Origin: Hirudinaria manillensis
Taxonomy: Eukaryota; Annelida; Clitellata; Hirudinida; Hirudinidae
Length of the DNA: 64,000 bases
NCBI GenBank assembly: GCA_034509925.1
Contig: CM067536.1
Span: 4,892,501-4,956,500, forward strand
Direction of reading: 5' to 3'
Notes under the pieces: generated by a model
The model's input: only the letters and a program-made list of their open reading frames with translations
Database searches by the model: none
What the model was told of the DNA's origin: nothing
Part shown: piece by piece, positions 13,901 to 27,837 of the stretch
How the letters are laid out: each line of letters opens with the position of its first letter
Position numbering within the stretch: position 1 is the first letter of the stretch
Position numbers and translations under genes: made by a program

Positions 13901-14246
13901 ATTATTTATTATTTATTAATATTGTTATTAATTAATATTATTAATATTATTCAGTTGATTATTTAATTATACTTTGATTTATTCTGAGAATGCGTCTTGA
14001 TTTGGCCATTGGTCAATGTAAATTATTGTGATGAGTCACCATTGCCACAGTGAATAAATTGTTTAATACAGCAAATATAATGCTTAATTTTTAACAATTA
14101 TTATAACCATTTTAAGTAATTATTGAGTATTAAGTAATTTTATTTACAATTACAGATTTAAACTGCTTGACTCAACATCCTTGAATAAAAGCGAGATGGA
14201 TACCTCACAAAAAACTGAACGAGTTACTCAGAGGAGGAAGAGATGA
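4922..14246 (+). CDS. MDC1: MDC1 orthologue: FHA domain, long disordered linker, tandem BRCT
   Basis: Nineteen exons join in phase to 1519 aa: 4922-5005, 5162-5228, 5381-5433, 5503-5595, 5969-6068, 6423-6583, 6647-6716, 6894-6970, 7202-7432, 7647-7721, 7800-7952, 8320-11035, 11139-11215, 11486-11554, 12671-12770, 13097-13252, 13524-13549, 13708-13868, 14156-14246. Residues about 29-135 form an FHA domain (GRSSECEI, LSKHHCTIEYI, LRNGDVLKFGD). The 905-aa exon is Lys/Asp/Ser-rich, with basic-acidic repeats near its end. From about residue 1300 a tandem BRCT pair follows: KILFTGVREED, VRRTIKFLCGMARGIPIVSI, KFQFDLKESLSRS, VVDSMPRKY, SSEFVMTGVLRHVVDP. The order and wording match vertebrate MDC1, which binds gamma-H2AX through its BRCTs and recruits repair factors. 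The N-terminal EETQ is the equivalent of the MDC1 ATM site. Exons 5-7 are the least certain: the 63-base gap 6584-6646 is open in frame and could be exonic, and an alternative acceptor exists near 6398. Confidence 0.92.
12821..13014. repeat. 38-bp minisatellite, five copies, in an MDC1 intron
   Basis: Five head-to-tail copies of a 38-base unit beginning AACCATACTAATTAACATAA fill most of the intron before the exon at 13097. The first copy holds a small insertion; copies 3 and 4 share two substitutions, which shows how the array grew. No function is apparent. Confidence 0.9.
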
Positions 14247-15885
14247 CGACGACGATGATGATGATGATGTCTTCTCAAATGACTGGCCTTGAAGGATGTG
14301 CATCTGCAGAATGTTATTGCAATCCAGCAAAATCATCCCATTAATCATAATTACAATGTTTGGTGCAAGAGTAATGTTTATGTTTCGACCTTTTTTTGGC
14401 TGTCCTTATCAGAGTGTCAACAAGTGTTTACACGTTGGAGTAAACCTTTGGATTAAATTGCAGATTTATTCGTGTCACTTGCAATTTTTGATGAAAATAA
14501 GTAAATATCTGTTGCATATTGAGTTTTTTTTATGCCGAGGCACCAATTTATTTATTAAGAACTCTTAAAAATTATTGTCTCCTAATTTGCCAGATTTTAT
14601 TGAACCACAGGATAATTCTTCGTGTTCATTTTTCTGCTTTTTGATGAGAACAGATTACTTTTTTCCACAAAATTGGAAAGAAATTCTACAATTCATTTGC
14701 CTAATCCAATTAATTCAGACTGATCTGAACTTTGTAGTTTTACTTGCTTGGCATAGAATACTGCCTGAGTTTTTTGACTTCATTCTGGTCATTTGGAGAT
14801 GATTAGTTTCCACCAGTGCTCTCCATCTGAATCTGTAAGAGACTTTTTAGGTCATGGTATTAAAATCCTATTTTTCCTATTATCCTATTATAAAATAGGA
14901 TTTTAATACCTCAAGGCCAGGGGGCAAATCTAGAATGCTTTAGTTCTTTGGGAATGCAAAATTTGGAAGAATAAAAAGAATTTGACAACGGGAAGCTGAC
15001 CTAGAAAAATGTGTGAAAATATTAAATTTAAAGGTCGAATCATTATTGTTTTTAAATGGTTTCATAACATAGTAATTGTGGTGAAAACTTAGATCTTAAC
15101 ATTTAAAAAAGAATTATCTAATTCAGTTTTTGTTATATTTTCGTGGTATTCATGATATCATTAATTCAGCTTTACTAGTAATAACCGAGTTTCACTATAT
15201 GAGTTATATAGTTAAAACATTATCTCAAGCAAATTTTCAAGGAAAATGTCACAATATTGATATTGATTTTGTTGTGCTTAAAGCAGTGTTAAATTTTTTT
15301 AAATTAGCGGACAAACAAATAACAAGATATAAAAACCGCATTATTGTAATTTGTAATTAATTGTCCAAACAGAATGAAAAAACTCTCTTGTGGATAGCCT
15401 GGGATAATGATAAAAAAACACTAAATTAGGCAAATATTAAATAAAATTATATCAATGAAACAAAGCAAAAAATAAGATATTCATAATTTTATTTAAAAAT
15501 AAATCTTCATGCAAAGTCATGAAAGATTGTTGAGCTAATTCAGTTTTACTCTCTCTCAGTCTTGGTGATTTGCTTTCAAACTCGTAGTAATTGGAGCTGC
15601 TAGATCTGAGCCGAAATTCTAGAAGCACGTAAATTATCGAGTGAAAGTTTCAGAAAGGACATAAGCAAGTGAGTTAAGCTAGATATTTTTTGACGGTTAT
15701 TTCGTTTAGCTCTTGATTTGTCCTTGACCTGGCATCATAAATGTTAATCAGACGACCTGTGCCATTTGGTAGACAACCGACCACCTGGGGTCGTTTGCAT
15801 CAGTGGCTTAAAGTTTAATTTCTCCATTGGACTTGTAGGTTTTTGATAATTTCCGAACAAAAGTAAGGTCGCAACGGAAATCAAG
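14247..15885. other. MDC1 3' flank and 5' flank of the CoA-transferase gene
   Basis: No exon is recognised. Short open frames at 14296-14802 and 15130-15360 are AT-rich and carry no motif. The stretch holds a perfect 19-bp inverted repeat at 14856-14910 (listed separately). The last 150 bases are richer in GC and probably contain the promoter and 5' UTR of the next gene. Confidence 0.4.
14856..14910. repeat. perfect 19-bp hairpin behind MDC1
   Basis: GGTATTAAAATCCTATTTT is followed after a 17-base loop by its exact reverse complement. It could be a folded 3' UTR element, a small fold-back element or a cruciform-prone site. No protein reads through it. Confidence 0.75.
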
Positions 15886-18800
15886 ATGGTCATTATGGTT
15901 TCGAAGTTATTCGGATCGGGAGGATTTAGAAGTATCAGCAAATGGGCAAAGGGGGCTCAAAAACGATTTTTCTCGACCGAACCTTTTCAGCCAATATATG
16001 GGAGATTTCCTAAGACTATGACTGCTGAGGAAGCAGTTACTGCAATCAAATCAGGTTTTGGTTATTGCTGAAGAATATCGCTGAGTATAAGGATTATATC
16101 AAATAATTTTTGCTTTTATAAGGAATGAACGTCTATGTTCAAGGGTGTGCTGCCACACCAAATCTTCTTGTTGATGCCATGGCTAAACATGGCAAGAAGG
16201 AAAATTTATCAAATGTTAAAGTATTTCATATTCATACTGAGGGTCCTGCAACTTATACTCAGGAAGATTACAAAGGTTGGTTTTATAACTTTGAATTCTT
16301 GAAATTTCTTGTTGAATTTTCATGTTATCAATGAGAATTGAACTAAATTTTAAGTAACTTTCCAGACCATTTCAGAAGCAATTCATTTTTTATTGGGAAA
16401 AACTGCAGAGAAGCCATCAATGCTGGCAGAGGAGATTTTACGCCAATTTTTCTGAGTGAAGTTCCGCAATTGTTTCGCAAAAACATCATCCAGGTAGATG
16501 TGGCCCTCATCACAGTATCACCTCCTGATGCACATGGTTTCTGTTCCATGGGCACAAGTATTGACACAACCAGGGCGGCTCTTCAAAGGGCTGAGTATGT
16601 AATAGGTCTGTGAAGAAAGATTTCCATTGAATTATTTATCAAGGGCATTTAACTTCTATATATGTAGTAGCTTAATTGAGCATAGAAATATAACAATATG
16701 TTTTTTTTTATTATGAAACAGCTCAGATCAACAAAAACATGCCAAGGACATTTGGAGACAGCAGCATTCACATGTCTCACTTCGATGTGATGACTGAGGG
16801 ACACATTGATCTGCCAACGCTTCATGCCGGTGATCCAACTCCTGAGGAAGGGAAAATTGGTGAACTGATTGCTGAAAATCTGGTTTCTGATGGTGCTACT
16901 TTGCAAATGGGTGAGAATTATTGAAGGCAGATTTTCTTTCTTTCATTTATAGTTAAATTATTATGAAATATTTTAATTTTTTTAAAAATTGTTTTTCCAA
17001 GTTTTGTCTGGTTTCAGTATTTATTAGAGGCTTTTATTTTATATTTTCCAATAACTAGTCAATGTTACGTACTAAGCTCCTTAATAACTTGATATTTGGG
17101 GGTTGCTCCATGACCTTAAAGATTGCAAAATATTGGTCATTTTGTATAAAGTATGATTAGTACTGAAGTGAATTGGGGAATGATTTTCAATTATTAGAAA
17201 AGAATTTGATCAAAAATCATGAATATTGAATTAAAATAATTTTTAACCACAAAAGGATAATGACATATGACAAATTATGCAATTACAAATTACCAGGAAT
17301 TGGGTCCATACCAGATGTGGTTCTCTCAAAGCTTTCTGATCACAGACATCTTGGTATTCATTCTGAAATGTTCAGTGATGGAATAATTCCATTGATTGAA
17401 TGTGGAGCCATCACAAACTCTCAGAAAGTCATCCAGCAAGGAAAAATTGTCGGCAGCTTTGCCTTTGGATCCAAGAAGTTGTACGAATTCATCAACGATA
17501 ATCCTCTTATTGGTACTGGCTCCTTGTTGATGATAATTCCTTAGATTAATTGAATTTACCTTAATAATACATTAAAAGTAATTTTCATTACATTTAGTTA
17601 CAAGGAGAATAATAGATAGGAATTGTGAAACCAAAATTATTTCTTGAAGCAATGCAGGATGCTGGATACGTCAACAATCCAGTGGTCATTGCCCAGAATC
17701 CAAAGGCGACGGCCATCAACTCTTGCATTGAAATCGATCTCACGGGACAAGTTGTGTCCGATTCCATCGGCACGAGAATGTATTCAGGTAGGAGGGGAAA
17801 CCTTGTTTGTTATGATTTAAATATGATCTTCACTTCTACTTCAGTTTAAAGTAAGATTAGGACTAATGATAATTTAATTGCATTTTAAGAACTCTAAGCA
17901 GATGGTTGTTATCTTAAATGGATATCCATCCCTTGTCAGAGATTTTTAAGTGGTTTTGAGATTTTCATGAAAAACTCAGCTGTCAATAAGACACCTAAAG
18001 ATGGTTGTTGTTAAGCTAAGGATTTTATCTTTGAACTTTGCCTCTTAACAAATCTGCAGTCATTTCTTAAGCTTGCTCCTTAAGAAATTTTCACTTCAAA
18101 GCAGACAGTTTTAATAATAAAATTTATATCAAACTAGGAATATTTTCATGGTTTTCAATTTATTAACAAATTTGCTTAAACAATTATCACAAAAGTCTCA
18201 CCATGCATGATTCATTATCATTCATTTATATGAAGGAACGTCATTTCTCAAGATATGATTTTTTACACAATGAAGTCATAAATACTGAGTTCACATTGCA
18301 AACTGGAATTACCAATTCTGAATGAGAAATTTGAAATTTATTTCCTAATGAAAATTTCTCAGGTGTTGGTGGTCAAGTTGATTTCTTGAGAGGAGCAGCC
18401 TTGGGACTTGATGGTCTTGGCAAGCCTATTCTTGCCATGCCATCCACTACAAGCAGGGGCGAAACTAAAATTGTTCCATTCCTCAAGGAGGGTATGTTAA
18501 AGATATGCGGTTTTTTTGTTAATAGAATTTACAATTTAGATTGAGGGGTCGGTGCACTGGTTTTTGTTTTCGGTTTCGGCGAGGGGCCGTTGGCCCGTGC
18601 TGATTTTTTGTCAATTCAATAAAAAAAACCAATTTTTACAAATACAACATTAATTCACTACTTACGAATAAATACATCACCTCACTCCATGTGATGTAAA
18701 CTATGAGTTACCATTATCTTAACATAGTTGCTAGTTTTTCGAGCTTTCCTGTAAATTTCAATCTATTTGTAGGTGGTGGTGTGGTTACCACAAGGGCCCA

Positions 18801-18957
18801 TGTTCACTATGTCGTGACTGAATTTGGAGTTGCCTGCCTGTTTGGCAAGAGTCTCAGGCAGAGGGCATATGAGCTCATCAAGCTTGCTCATCCCGACCAC
18901 AGGGAGGCCTTGGAGAAAGCTGCATTCGAGAGGCTCAAAGTCATGCCTTCTCCTTGA
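15886..18957 (+). CDS. mitochondrial acetyl-CoA hydrolase / acetate CoA-transferase family protein
   Basis: Eight exons, all joined in phase 1, give 472 aa: 15886-16054, 16123-16275, 16366-16605, 16722-16910, 17297-17512, 17650-17787, 18363-18491, 18773-18957. The first 30-40 residues are basic and Ser/Phe-rich, like a mitochondrial presequence (MVSKLFGSGGFRSISKWAKG). Family landmarks follow: GRGDFTPIFLSEVP, DVALITVSPPDAHGFCSMG, GIGSIPDVVLSKL, then IHSEMFSDG with the catalytic glutamate expected of class I CoA-transferases, GVGGQVDFLRGAAL, and the C-terminal VVTTRAHVHYVVTE and LRQRAYELIKLAHPDHRE. Relatives move CoA between acetyl-CoA and succinate, propionate or 4-hydroxybutyrate; some make acetate in anaerobic mitochondria. 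The exact substrate cannot be read from sequence. No break is seen; the gene looks functional. Confidence 0.93.
18541..18612. mobile_element. possible hAT-like DNA transposon end (remnant)
   Basis: A GC-richer patch inside the last intron of the CoA-transferase gene reads GGTCGGTGCACTGGTTTTTG, then GAGGGGCCGTTGGCCCGTGC. This recalls short terminal repeats of hAT elements. No partner end, target duplication or coding remnant was found, so the call is weak. Confidence 0.2.
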
Positions 18958-20551
18958 AAGGGCATTCATAGTATTTTGTGATTGGTCTGTAGTTTTGGTC
19001 TCATTGTCATATGTTTTGAACTTTCTTTTGCTGTATAGCATTAAGGGCTGAAGCATGCTGAACAAAAAAAGATGAATGATATTTGTAGCTCCAAGCAATA
19101 ATAATTTCTTTGCTGTTCTAAGAGTTTTATTTATATGCTAAGGCCAAATCTTAAACCAATACTTAAAAACCTAATGCGTAATCTCAGAATTTTTGTCCAA
19201 CAAACCTTGATTTGTCTGATTTACCTTCTAGTTGGGGATGTCAGATCATCCAAGCCTTATTAGCAGTGGCTGTCACTTATATTTTCTGCACATTCAAACC
19301 TGTATTCAGGATCCTGACATTTAGTGGGCTTTTTCCTATTTGGCACCATGTTTATGTCTCCTAAAGGATCATGCTTTGAGAGATATAATCAGCTCATATC
19401 ATCTCAACTTCATTGTAAAAATTGATTATATCTGTCACAATTTGTCACTTGAAATAAACTGATGATTTTGGGAACCATTCTGAAACATTATTGCTGTGAG
19501 AGATTGCACTCAATCAAAGCCATCACGATCTCTTCTCTACATTTCCCTGGTACAAAACACTCAATATCTTGTCTTAAATTGAACACAGGAGTCCACCCAT
19601 GTGCAGCATGAGGGGAATTCTGAGGATTGACTTGTTTACAAGTGCTTTCGAAACAAATGTAAATCTTTTTCGTGAGCAAGTGTTTTAATTTTCGGAAAAT
19701 GTAAAATTGGATTGAAAACAAAGTTTGATTTTTGATGAGTTTGTCTCCTAAATCCTACAATTGGGCCTTATATTGCTGTGAAAAGCTTTCTGCCTTTTTG
19801 AAAAGTGAGGTATGATAAAAATAGTGAAATTACACCATTTTCAATCATGTTTAATTTTCAAGAAGAAATACAAAATCTTAAGTTTTGGAGATGACCTCAC
19901 AATCCCCCCAAAAAGCCTTGATTTCAAAATCGGCCTCGAGAAATGGAACGTCTACTCCGATGAATGACTTCTTTGAAAAACAATAGTCAACTGGCAGCTG
20001 GAAGCACTCTTAAAACTCTTGAATCTGGTCCAAAAAGTTCGTCTCTCAATGGTTTGCAAGATATATTTGTAAATATGGAAAAGTGAGCAGCAGGAAGCTT
20101 GCAAAATACATTCCATGAAAAGATTCCAAAAGTATAAGTTTAAAAAAGTCAAAAAATAGGATAGGGTAGCTGTCAACTTTAAAATTGTTATCACAAAAAT
20201 GCCTTAAATGGGCTGAAATGGTTAATGGAATGCCTGAATGTACGGCCTAGAAAGCAGTTATAAATTCCTGAAAAATAAATGGAATGAGTAAATATGAATA
20301 ATGACGTCAAAAATAGAAAAATGTTTCAATACTTCAAAGCCACTTTCCTATGAAATGGGTAACAACAGCAAAGGATTACAAATTATGTTTGATTTGTAAA
20401 AGGACAAAAATATCACTTCACAAATAGGTGATTGGAAATAGAAGATTTATGACGATGATGACATTCAATAGTTAACTTAATAGTTGGTGAACAAAAATGC
20501 TAATATGAAAGAAGATAGATCTCGTGGTAAGATTGCAAAAGCACCATTTGA
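18958..20551. other. convergent 3' flanks of the CoA-transferase and BAIAP3 genes
   Basis: The two flanking genes end towards each other here. AT-rich sequence holds several short open frames on both strands without motif or splice support. I take it as 3' UTRs and spacer. Confidence 0.45.
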
Positions 20552-23500
20552 CTAGTCTGGTTTTGGTATTGTATCGGCATTTCTTCTTAAAAATTCATTA
20601 ACTATTGGATCAGACTTCCTCATCCTGAGAGCTTTCAAAAGGGTCCTCAGTTTTGAATCTGGTAGATAAAAAACAGTGATAGAGTTAGTTACCATATCTA
20701 AAAGTCTTTCGATAGTTGCAACATTCAGAGGCACACTGAATATGATTTGCAACAATAGGAAAATCAATGCTAGTTTCAGCACATGTGTGACTTGCCTTCA
20801 CTTTCAGTGGATTGCATGAGAGGTACAGTGATAGGGGTGAGTCCAGAAGCCAGAGTGTTGTGCTTTGACACTCCAGGAAGAGACGAGAGTGGAACATATG
20901 CCTCTCCAGAAAAATCGTTAGGATTAAGAAAATCGTGGTCCATGACCACAAACACAAGGCAGGCACCTTTCATACTGCACATTCTATGGGGCACTTCACT
21001 GTTTAATTAATTTAAATATTGATTAGACTGCTAATAAATAGGCTGCAGGTCGGAGAGTTACAGTTTTTTCTGTGATATGTAAAAAGAATTTTGTGGCTTC
21101 AACTTTGCAGATATTTGATCTCAGCATGAAGGGGTTAACAATGAGTTGTGACCATGTGATAATGGGAGAGTGAAATATAATTCAAAAAGCCCACTTTGAC
21201 AAAAAAATTGTTTATATTTTCTTTAGCCAATCAAATCAGAATGTTCATAATGTAACCATTGTTACAGCACCTCAAATGTAAACAAAAACAAAGATGGCTT
21301 ACAAAGTAAATGACTCATTGAAGACAGGATTTAATGTTTTCTTAACCACTGATGTCTGCTGGGACTTGATGTTAAAAAGTAATTCTGGACAAAGGCTCAC
21401 TGTCACATAGGGATCGCTAAGACCTGTATCCATTAAATCAAGTATCACCAAGATAAAGTCAAAATATTAAATTTATTTAGCAATATTTCTGGTTAATCAA
21501 CACTGAATCCTTTCATATACAATCATTGAGGAGAATGTTTAAACAACAATCTACTTATCTAAATATTTAAAATCAATCTGAAACTTTTCCAACCATTTGC
21601 ATCCATTGGCATGAGATTCTTGGCACCGAGCACTAGGAAGATATCACCAGCGGTAAAATCAAATATTTATTAAAAGTTAATTAAAAAATAAATTGGTGAT
21701 CATATGTAAATACAGTATGCTTAGTAGCAACCCATGTTAGTCTCACCTTCCACAAAGATATTGCCAGAATTGTAGTAGGCTCTCAAGACCAAGTAACCAT
21801 ATTTGTCGTGATCCCAGTTCTCCTGTGAAGTATATGGTAATATTATTAAAAATTATTAAAAAATATCCATCCAAAATTACTAATTAATTAATATTTGTAG
21901 CCAACGATTATTATTATTGTGCTGCTCACAAGGCCTTCTCAGAAATGCTTTTAGTATATAAAACTTAAAGTGATAAAATACTTCACAACGAGTTAATAGA
22001 ATAATGACAAGAGGATCTAATTAATTACTTAATTACTGGACTACACCAATTTTCTGTGTAACCATTTTAATTTGAATATCCTTCCATATTTCTAACCATT
22101 GCAAATCTAGTATCATTCAGTTAATCTTTTAATTGATAAGTGTTAATTGATAAAAAATATAAGCCTTCGCATTATCTCATTATTTATTTAAAACTCCAAA
22201 CTTGTAGCTTCAGTTTCAATTCATGGAATGACAGGATGAGTTCCTCATTGGACATCAGCATTGTCTTCAATTTGTACAAAACATTCTGAAACAAATCATT
22301 AGTCAATCACAAAACGACTTGCATGATTGATAATAACCATTAATTGCAATTAATCCAATAGTAATCAAAATTGTTTGCTTGGAAAAGTTTTAAAAAAAGC
22401 AGCCAAGATTCACTTCATAGAGAGGGCACTTGAGGAGTTTCAACTCGAGTCCCTTTCCGTCTGCATGGAAGAAGTCAAGAAGGTCCACCAGGGATTGGTG
22501 GAGTCTGCCTGGTATCCAAGTAGCTTCACTCAATTCCTGGAAGAAACAACCCATGTGTAATTAATTTACTATAAGGTAGTTGATACAATTGACATAATAA
22601 TAATAATATATAAAATAAGTATAATAATAATAGTATGATTAATTCTGTCCTCTGTGGTACTCACCATATTCCTATATAATGAGATAATTTAACATTCATA
22701 TGATTCAATTCAAAGTCATAATTAATGTGATGAGGTGATCGAATAATAACAAAGCATTCAAATTCAATGACATCATTGAATTATTCCATTATTGTTTATT
22801 AATGGATAGTTTCAAATGCTGAAATTGCCTGAATACAGAAAAAAAGAGATTAATTCAAATAAATGCATTGAAGTCTCAAAATTTACAAACTTCAACAGAA
22901 ATGACAGAGTCAATCTCTTCAAGGACTTCAATCCAGATGGAGTGAAGGATTTTATCAAAGTTTACTCTTAACAAGTATTCATTTACAGTCTCCAGGTTTT
23001 TGTCCAGGTAGTTCATGAGATTTGCTATGGACTGAGAGAAAAGCAATAATTTCAAGTTTCTTGTACAAGTTTTTTAAAATGCATCAAAATTAATTTACAA
23101 AACAATACAATGTCATTTACATTTCATATCAGAATTTAAATTCCTAAAGATATGAAAAATTGGAAAGCAATTTTATAATTGAATAAGTACATCTTGGTGA
23201 GAGGCTGCCTCAGGAGTCCAGCACAATTTAAAGACAAACTTCTTCAAATCAGGTCTCATCTGGAAATATTTTTATCAATAAATTACTTAATTCAATTATT
23301 AATTGTGGAAAAGAATTTATCACTTCATAAATTCAGTAAATAGCATAATACTATCTCTCATTTCAGCATCATCTCCAATGTTTTAACCACATGAGACCCA
23401 CCATAACAACAACAACGACAACAACAACAATAATCTTAACAACCCATCTTAACAACAAGTGACCATCTAAATTGAAATGCAAATTCAACTCCAAAGATAG

Positions 23501-26500
23501 GATCAATAGGAGACAAAAATATCCGAATTCCAATTGAAAAGTTGAGATGCTGAAGTTGATAAAGATGACAGCATGATGTTGATGATAACAACGACAGTGA
23601 TGATGATGATCATGTACTGCAGATCACCCTGCTTCCAAATGGTTATTACAGTAATTATAAAATCGAGCAAAGGACTTCGGTTAATAGCAGGTTTCTGGGA
23701 GAGGCCAATAATTGATGAGAATAATTTTAATAATTTGTCTTAATTCAGCAGAGGATACATTGAGACCAGAGACTGAAGGTTGTAATTGAAAATTGCCCCA
23801 ACCCATTTGTGGCAATTTTCAAGAATCAGGTAATTTCAATAAGTTATGCAAGTAATATGTATAAGGGATTAGCCACACCCCAGAAAAAGCTTGATTTACT
23901 TTCCTCTATAGGTTTTCCTTCATTCATTACAACCAATAAATTAAATAAAGCAAATAAACACTCATAAATATTAATAATAAACAATAAGGGCAAAAGTTAA
24001 AATAAAAAAACCACATTTTATTTTCAATAATTATCTCAACTGATATGAACAAATGTGAACAAATTCATTTGCTGATGATAAATAGAATATATCCATATTC
24101 GTATTATAAACAATAATTTATTAACTCTATAGTTATAATTAAGTTTCTATAATTTTAGCTATTGAATTCTATTTGAATTTTTAGTTTTACTTCTGAAGAA
24201 TTAATAAGAATTATTTTTCAAAAATAAAAGGAATATTGCAAATAAATACAAAAACTTCAATAATTAACAGTTTTTTAAAATAATGCTTTTCAAACATGGC
24301 CCAAACATAAGGGCTTTTTGGAAACTACAGCCTAAAAAATTGGAAGTTAATTGCAGGAATCAATTGGTTTATCACAACCAGAAAGTTGATACCCAATTAT
24401 TGCTGATGCCATTACACAGCTTTTAATAATTACTTTGGACTTTGGCTTGAGAAATAATTTTATAAAAGAAGCCATGCTTTGAAATTTAAGCACTGGTATG
24501 CATACCTTGTCAGCAACTTTGTCAGTGACCATTTTAATGTGTTTAGTGAGGTTTTCATCAGTTGTACTTATAAGCTCTTCAACTGCTGACTGTTGACTTT
24601 GATCTGCAAATGTTTCTTCCACACTTACGCAGACTTGGGCTCTGCTTTGTTCTGGTCGAACGAGAGATTGTGCAGCTGACAAATAGGCCGTCCTTATTTG
24701 TTCCATATTGTTGATGGTTATGCACAACTGGAAATTAAAATAAACCATTTTATAGCATCCTTAAAAGAGAAGTCAATATTGGCATTTCTACTTGAAATTT
24801 AACTCAACAAAGCAACAAATTCTGAATTTTGGCTGGCCATAAAAAGTACTAACCTCTTTGGAGATGTCAAATTGTCCAACCTCATCATAATATCCCAACT
24901 TCTTTAACTTCTCATTCATCATCTCCATCACCTCCAAAGCTCCTTCACTCAGAATCTATTTAAAAGAAAGATAGATGATAGAAAGATCTCCAACGACACT
25001 ACTTCTTTATGCCAAAATAATTTAATAAATGATCATTTTTCATGTGCTTCTGTATGTAAATATAAACTTAAATAATACAGTTAAATGTAGTTTAATGAGT
25101 ATTAAGCAGATCATGAATATTCAATAATTACACTGACTTTAATGAATCTGTATGTAAAAGACTGCTGAGGAAAAGAGGCATCATCATCATCGGACCATCT
25201 TAGATTGAACCAAAAGTTGACGACCTATAAAACACAGACCTTGAGTGATGCAGTGAAACATCATCACCATTACCACCACCGTCGCCGCCGCCCTCGTCGT
25301 CGTCATCATCATCACCATCATCATCACCACCACCATCATCATCAAAGCATCTTCACCTGTCCAAAGCAGTAAGCAACATCAGTGGGCAGACTGCTCTGAG
25401 TCAAGCCACCTTCCACACTTTCAACCTGCTTTAATTCACAAGTACAAAGTTCCTTTAAGTTAACTTTTTAGCAATAATGAAAGTAATTGGTCAATTAGTC
25501 ATTTAAATTAAACTTTAGAAATTACTTTGTCTGCATAAACATTAAATGGACTTATTTCTGATAATATCCAAATAAAATAGAACTGCAGCCTTGAAATCAA
25601 ATTCACATGAACATACAGATGGTTATCATCACTTGTTTAAACCATTCATATATAAACCATGGTCAACCAAGAGCCTATTGATTATCACATTCAAAGCCTT
25701 ACTATATCATGAATACAGGCGCAATGCATAATTATCGACATATCATAACGTATAAGAACCTGGTTAAAATATTGAATTGAATAATACTCTAAACATCAAA
25801 ATACTCTGAAAGCATTATTAATTTAAAAAGCTGACATCAAGTTGATGAATGAATTCCAATCTTTTGGTGAGGAGGATGTCAACGATTGCAATCCATTGGT
25901 TGACGTAGGGTTTGAAGCATTTGTTGAAATTCACGGGCATCAGTTTGGAACTGTCACTGAAAGCGCATAAACATTGCCCATGATGCAACATCACCATGGA
26001 GATGAATGAATGAAGGAGCAGCAATGACTTTTGCTTTACCTCGTAGAAAGATGCCTCGCAAGGCTATAGAACCTTCTAATGACTAGGAACAGTTGGAACA
26101 CTGGCATGCATGAGTCGTAATTCTCACTACTGTACTCCATCTTCTCCCAATCCTGCTGGTGAAGTTGCAGCAACTCCTCCAGGTCTTTTATCAGGTTGGC
26201 ACTCAACTGGTACAAAGTAAGGTTAGAGGAAACATGATTATTCATAATTTCAATAGTTATAATCCCCAAATTGGAAATTAAATGAATGCTACAACTTCCA
26301 ATGGGATGAGAATTACGATAATTCTGTTGATATTTGTTATTAATAATAACTAACAGCACCATTAATAATAACATATGATTTAACAGTAATAAGAGATACA
26401 TATGCCATAATTATGGCAGGTTATCTGCAATAATACAACATGAATCTCAATGAATTGAGAACCAACCAGTGAATGAGTCTCTTTGTATGCAAACTTGAAG

Positions 26501-27781
26501 AAATTCACATTGACGATACTGCAATGGCAGCCAGGAAAGCAATGAGATTAATCTTTTATTTTTAAATCAACAATAGAGAAATAAAATATTAAATAAATAA
26601 AATAAAACACAATAAAATTCAATAAAAAAAAAACCCAAAGATTAGGTGCCTTTCAAAAATGTTATTGTAGGCTTCTTTGCCCACGATGAGAGTGAATATG
26701 ATGCCGGTGATGATCTGAGTGTAACGTTTTATGATGTCCTGATCCTGGAAACGATGAACATAATAACTGTGGAAGTTATATTGGAAGGTTTTATTGCAGT
26801 GAATTATTGGAATTGTTCCGCTTAATAATAATAGTAATAATAACAATAACCATTTCTATGAACAAATAGACTTAAATATACTTTTGCCAACAATGCAAGA
26901 ATTGCATATCATCACAATTCTTCACATGGTGTAAAATGATTGATTTTTTGATTGATGATGGGCCATGGTCTTTACAATGAAATATAGTTCAGGAGGACAA
27001 GAATATCGATTGCAAGTTTGATCAGACACAAACACTAACCTCAGCCGATATGTTTTTGGTCTTCCATAAATGTTCGTAGGAAGAAGCATAAATATGCTGC
27101 ATTGTAAAAATATATATTTTATACAAGTGAATATAAATATGAAAGCATGGTGTTCTTCCTAATCTTTTGAATATCATTCAAAATTAAGCACAAACAAACT
27201 TTGATGAGATTAGCCAAGTCAGACTTGAGTGAAGCATGAAAAGGAAGACATCTTTGAAACACTTTGGACTCATGAATTTTCGTGAGGCATCTAGAGAGAC
27301 ATCAAAATTTTTTAATGAAAATGTCCATCTACCATGTATCACTTTGTATTAACAAGCAACCAATCAAATCAACAAATCAAATTTTTTTTTAAAGATTATA
27401 ATTAAAATCAGTTGAAAATAAATAAATAAATCAAAATAAATCAACTTTAATATTCCCTTTAATATGTTTAATATTCAACTTTAACATGTTTTCCTCGGCC
27501 ATGATTCAACTCACAGGAGTGCATCTTTGATGCCGTTGACATCAACAGCCACGTCGGTCGTTATCTCAATCTTATGCTCTATCAGCTTCAGCAGAAACTT
27601 GCAACAATGGTCCATTGACTCTCCTAATATTTCCTCCTGCAATTTTTTATCATTTAATATCACGTGAATAATATCACATTGCCCTTTTAATTTATTCCGA
27701 TTTAATAGCATACTTAAGACGTCTTTTTATATCTTCCTGTTAGCAAATATTATACCTCACTTAAATTAAGAATAACAACAA

Positions 27782-27837
<56 letters not shown>

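Noticed and set aside
19488-19721. Minus-strand open frame with several cysteines behind the CoA-transferase gene
   Set aside because: No motif, no splice partners and inside convergent 3' flanks; could not be supported as a gene.
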